Shown here one piece after another: positions 62,928 to 64,000 of a stretch of DNA of 64,000 nucleotides (the stretch's first letter is position 1; each line of letters opens with the position of its first letter). Origin of the DNA: Chitinophaga pinensis (GTDB lineage: Bacteria; Bacteroidota; Bacteroidia; B-17B0; Aurantibacillaceae); assembly GCA_945860225.1 (NCBI GenBank), contig CAMAPT010000001.1:140976-204975 (forward strand), read 5' to 3'. The translations under genes and the position numbers were made by a program. Below the pieces are notes generated by a model. The model searched no databases, was not told the DNA's origin, and saw only the letters and a list, made by a program, of their open reading frames with translations.

Positions 62928-64000
62928 TCATTGTATCACCACTTTTTCCACCATTAAGCTTTTGGTTGTTTGTACTTTTACAAAGTAAACACCGGTTTTA
63001 AAATTGGCTGTTTGAATGCTCTGTTTACCTACTTTAGCGGTTGTTTGGTAAACTAACTGACCCAAGGTATTTTCAACCGTTATTTGATAATCCTCTGTTG
63101 ATGGTTGTAATTGAATCAACTCAATGTTTAATACATCATTCGCTGGATTTGGATATACGTTCAACTTGGCATACTCATGTAACTCTCCCACTTTCACCGT
63201 CAAGCTTTTTTTACTTTTTATGTTTGACACTGAATTAACCACACGCGTTGTTTGTGTCATTTTTCCATTAATTTTCATGGTGCTGTTACAAGGCGATTGT
63301 GGAATGACCTCTATCATATACCTAGTATCAGGGTCTGTGGCATTATAATCTGTATAAGAGGTTATATTACCAGGTAAGGCATCAATTTTAGACCAACCAC
63401 CCTGCGCGTCTTCTCTCCAAATATTAAATACATCATAAGTGTCACCATCATAATAATCCCATGCCAAACTAAATCCACCATCAGCATTCATGTTTTGAAC
63501 CAAATGCATCGTTTTGTGTGGCTGACTAAGTGGTGTTTCCATATCACAAGAGTCGATAGCTGTAATTTTATACCTCCACGAACGATCTTCTGGATCTGCT
63601 ATCGGATCAGAAAATTCACTTAAGTCTGTAAACGGCACGGTGGCTAATTCTTCATAATTTCCGCCCGCTGTTTCCCGATAAATTTTGAAGTTTTTGATGC
63701 CTTTGTTGATGTGTTTTTCCCATACGATTTGGTTTCTCGACAAGGCTGTATCGACCGATACAACGCACAGTTGTTGTTCAAATCCATTATCAGTCATTAT
63801 TGTTGGCACAAACACACTAGCTACTCCCAAGCAATTTTGGGCATCAGTTACGCTGACAAAGTGTGTACCCGCCAATAAACCGGTGGGGTTTTGTTGAGTT
63901 GACCCATTACTCCATTTGTAGCTATATGGGGGCATGCCTCCTAATGGGCTTATTTGAACAGATCCACTACCGTTACCTGAGTTGCAACTCGATGGTGAAA
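62928..64000 (-). CDS. T9SS-sorted cell-surface protein with SprB-type repeat, C-terminal part
   Basis: The frame continues past the right edge of the window (the visible Met is internal), so the N terminus is missing. The first visible part (GGMPPYSYKWSNGSTQ, LLAGTHFVSVTDAQNCL) matches the SprB repeat, found in gliding adhesins. Two fibronectin-like segments follow. The C terminus is a clear type A sorting domain: LNVYPNPANDVLNIEL, ITVENTLGQLVYQT, FKTGVYFVKVQTTKSL. It is likely exported by the T9SS and anchored on the surface. Confidence 0.88.
   Translation of the reverse strand, partial: SPSSCNSGNGSGSVQISPLGGMPPYSYKWSNGSTQQNPTGLLAGTHFVSVTDAQNCLGVASVFVPTIMTDNGFEQQLCVVSVDTALSRNQIVWEKHINKGIKNFKIYRETAGGNYEELATVPFTDLSEFSDPIADPEDRSWRYKITAIDSCDMETPLSQPHKTMHLVQNMNADGGFSLAWDYYDGDTYDVFNIWREDAQGGWSKIDALPGNITSYTDYNATDPDTRYMIEVIPQSPCNSTMKINGKMTQTTRVVNSVSNIKSKKSLTVKVGELHEYAKLNVYPNPANDVLNIELIQLQPSTEDYQITVENTLGQLVYQTTAKVGKQSIQTANFKTGVYFVKVQTTKSLMVEKVVIQ

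Overview
The window comes from an AT-rich member of the Bacteroidota. The evidence is a type IX secretion system (T9SS) sortase gene next to a PorV-type gene, secreted proteins with T9SS C-terminal sorting domains and an SprB-type repeat, several start regions preceded by the Bacteroidota -7 promoter box (TAnnTTTG), few visible Shine-Dalgarno sequences, and menaquinone synthesis by the futalosine route (MqnA). I cannot name the genus. Nearly all of it looks like vertically inherited chromosome. I found no rRNA, tRNA, insertion sequence, CRISPR array, prophage or conjugative element. No stretch longer than 300 bases lacks a gene; the longest gaps (about 285 bases, at 9712-9996 and 42022-42307) hold mainly terminators.

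Layout. 1-6200: the end of a DUF58 protein, a PIF1-like helicase and an ABCG-type transporter. 6300-12630 (minus strand): recA, serC, a 44-residue lipoprotein gene, pyrH, and the translation cluster rplM-rpsI-rpsB-tsf, punctuated by hairpin terminators. 12840-20950: a SatD-like protein, a DUF3127 protein, asparaginase, folB, a TPR membrane protein, a MazG-type enzyme, a probably frameshifted membrane-anchored protein, phoH, a SAM hydrolase, an ABM protein, a rhomboid protease and a beta-lactamase-fold hydrolase. 21100-24480: nucleotide synthesis (purA, a PyrR-type protein, pyrB) with a DinB-family gene. 24516-32625: an RNA pseudouridine synthase, three Wbp-type UDP-sugar genes, queE, a SerA-like dehydrogenase, efp, a membrane protein and a TerC protein. 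32645-41138 (minus): MBOAT acyltransferase, SGNH-like protein, PorV and a very large PorU-type sortase in one tight run. 41293-44575: pssA and aconitase.

44686-49589 (minus): a TetR-controlled five-gene efflux cluster (regulator, TolC, HlyD-type adaptor, MacB-like permease, ATPase) with a perfect 14-bp palindrome beside the regulator's promoter box. 49668-55985 (minus): mqnA and an EI24 membrane protein, then a cell-envelope set of MBOAT acyltransferase, AlgX/DHHW-type protein, LysM-SGNH esterase-like protein and glucosaminidase. 56173-64000: a DUF1801/YdeI protein ending in a CDGSH iron-sulfur motif, a T9SS-type subtilisin overlapping a lipoprotein gene, tilS, L-2-hydroxyglutarate oxidase, an FAH-family hydrolase and the C-terminal part of a T9SS-sorted SprB-repeat protein.

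How the parts fit. The most coherent theme is the outer envelope. In Porphyromonas gingivalis the sortase PorU, with PorV, replaces the sorting domain of cargo by a sugar made through the Wbp/Vim pathway. Here the sortase, a PorV homologue, three Wbp-type sugar genes, two cargo genes and two MBOAT/SGNH acylation sets occur within about 40 kb. That they act together is inference. No clearly new defence or mobile system is visible. The best candidates for something undescribed are the two acylation loci, the small lipoprotein gene and the CDGSH fusion.
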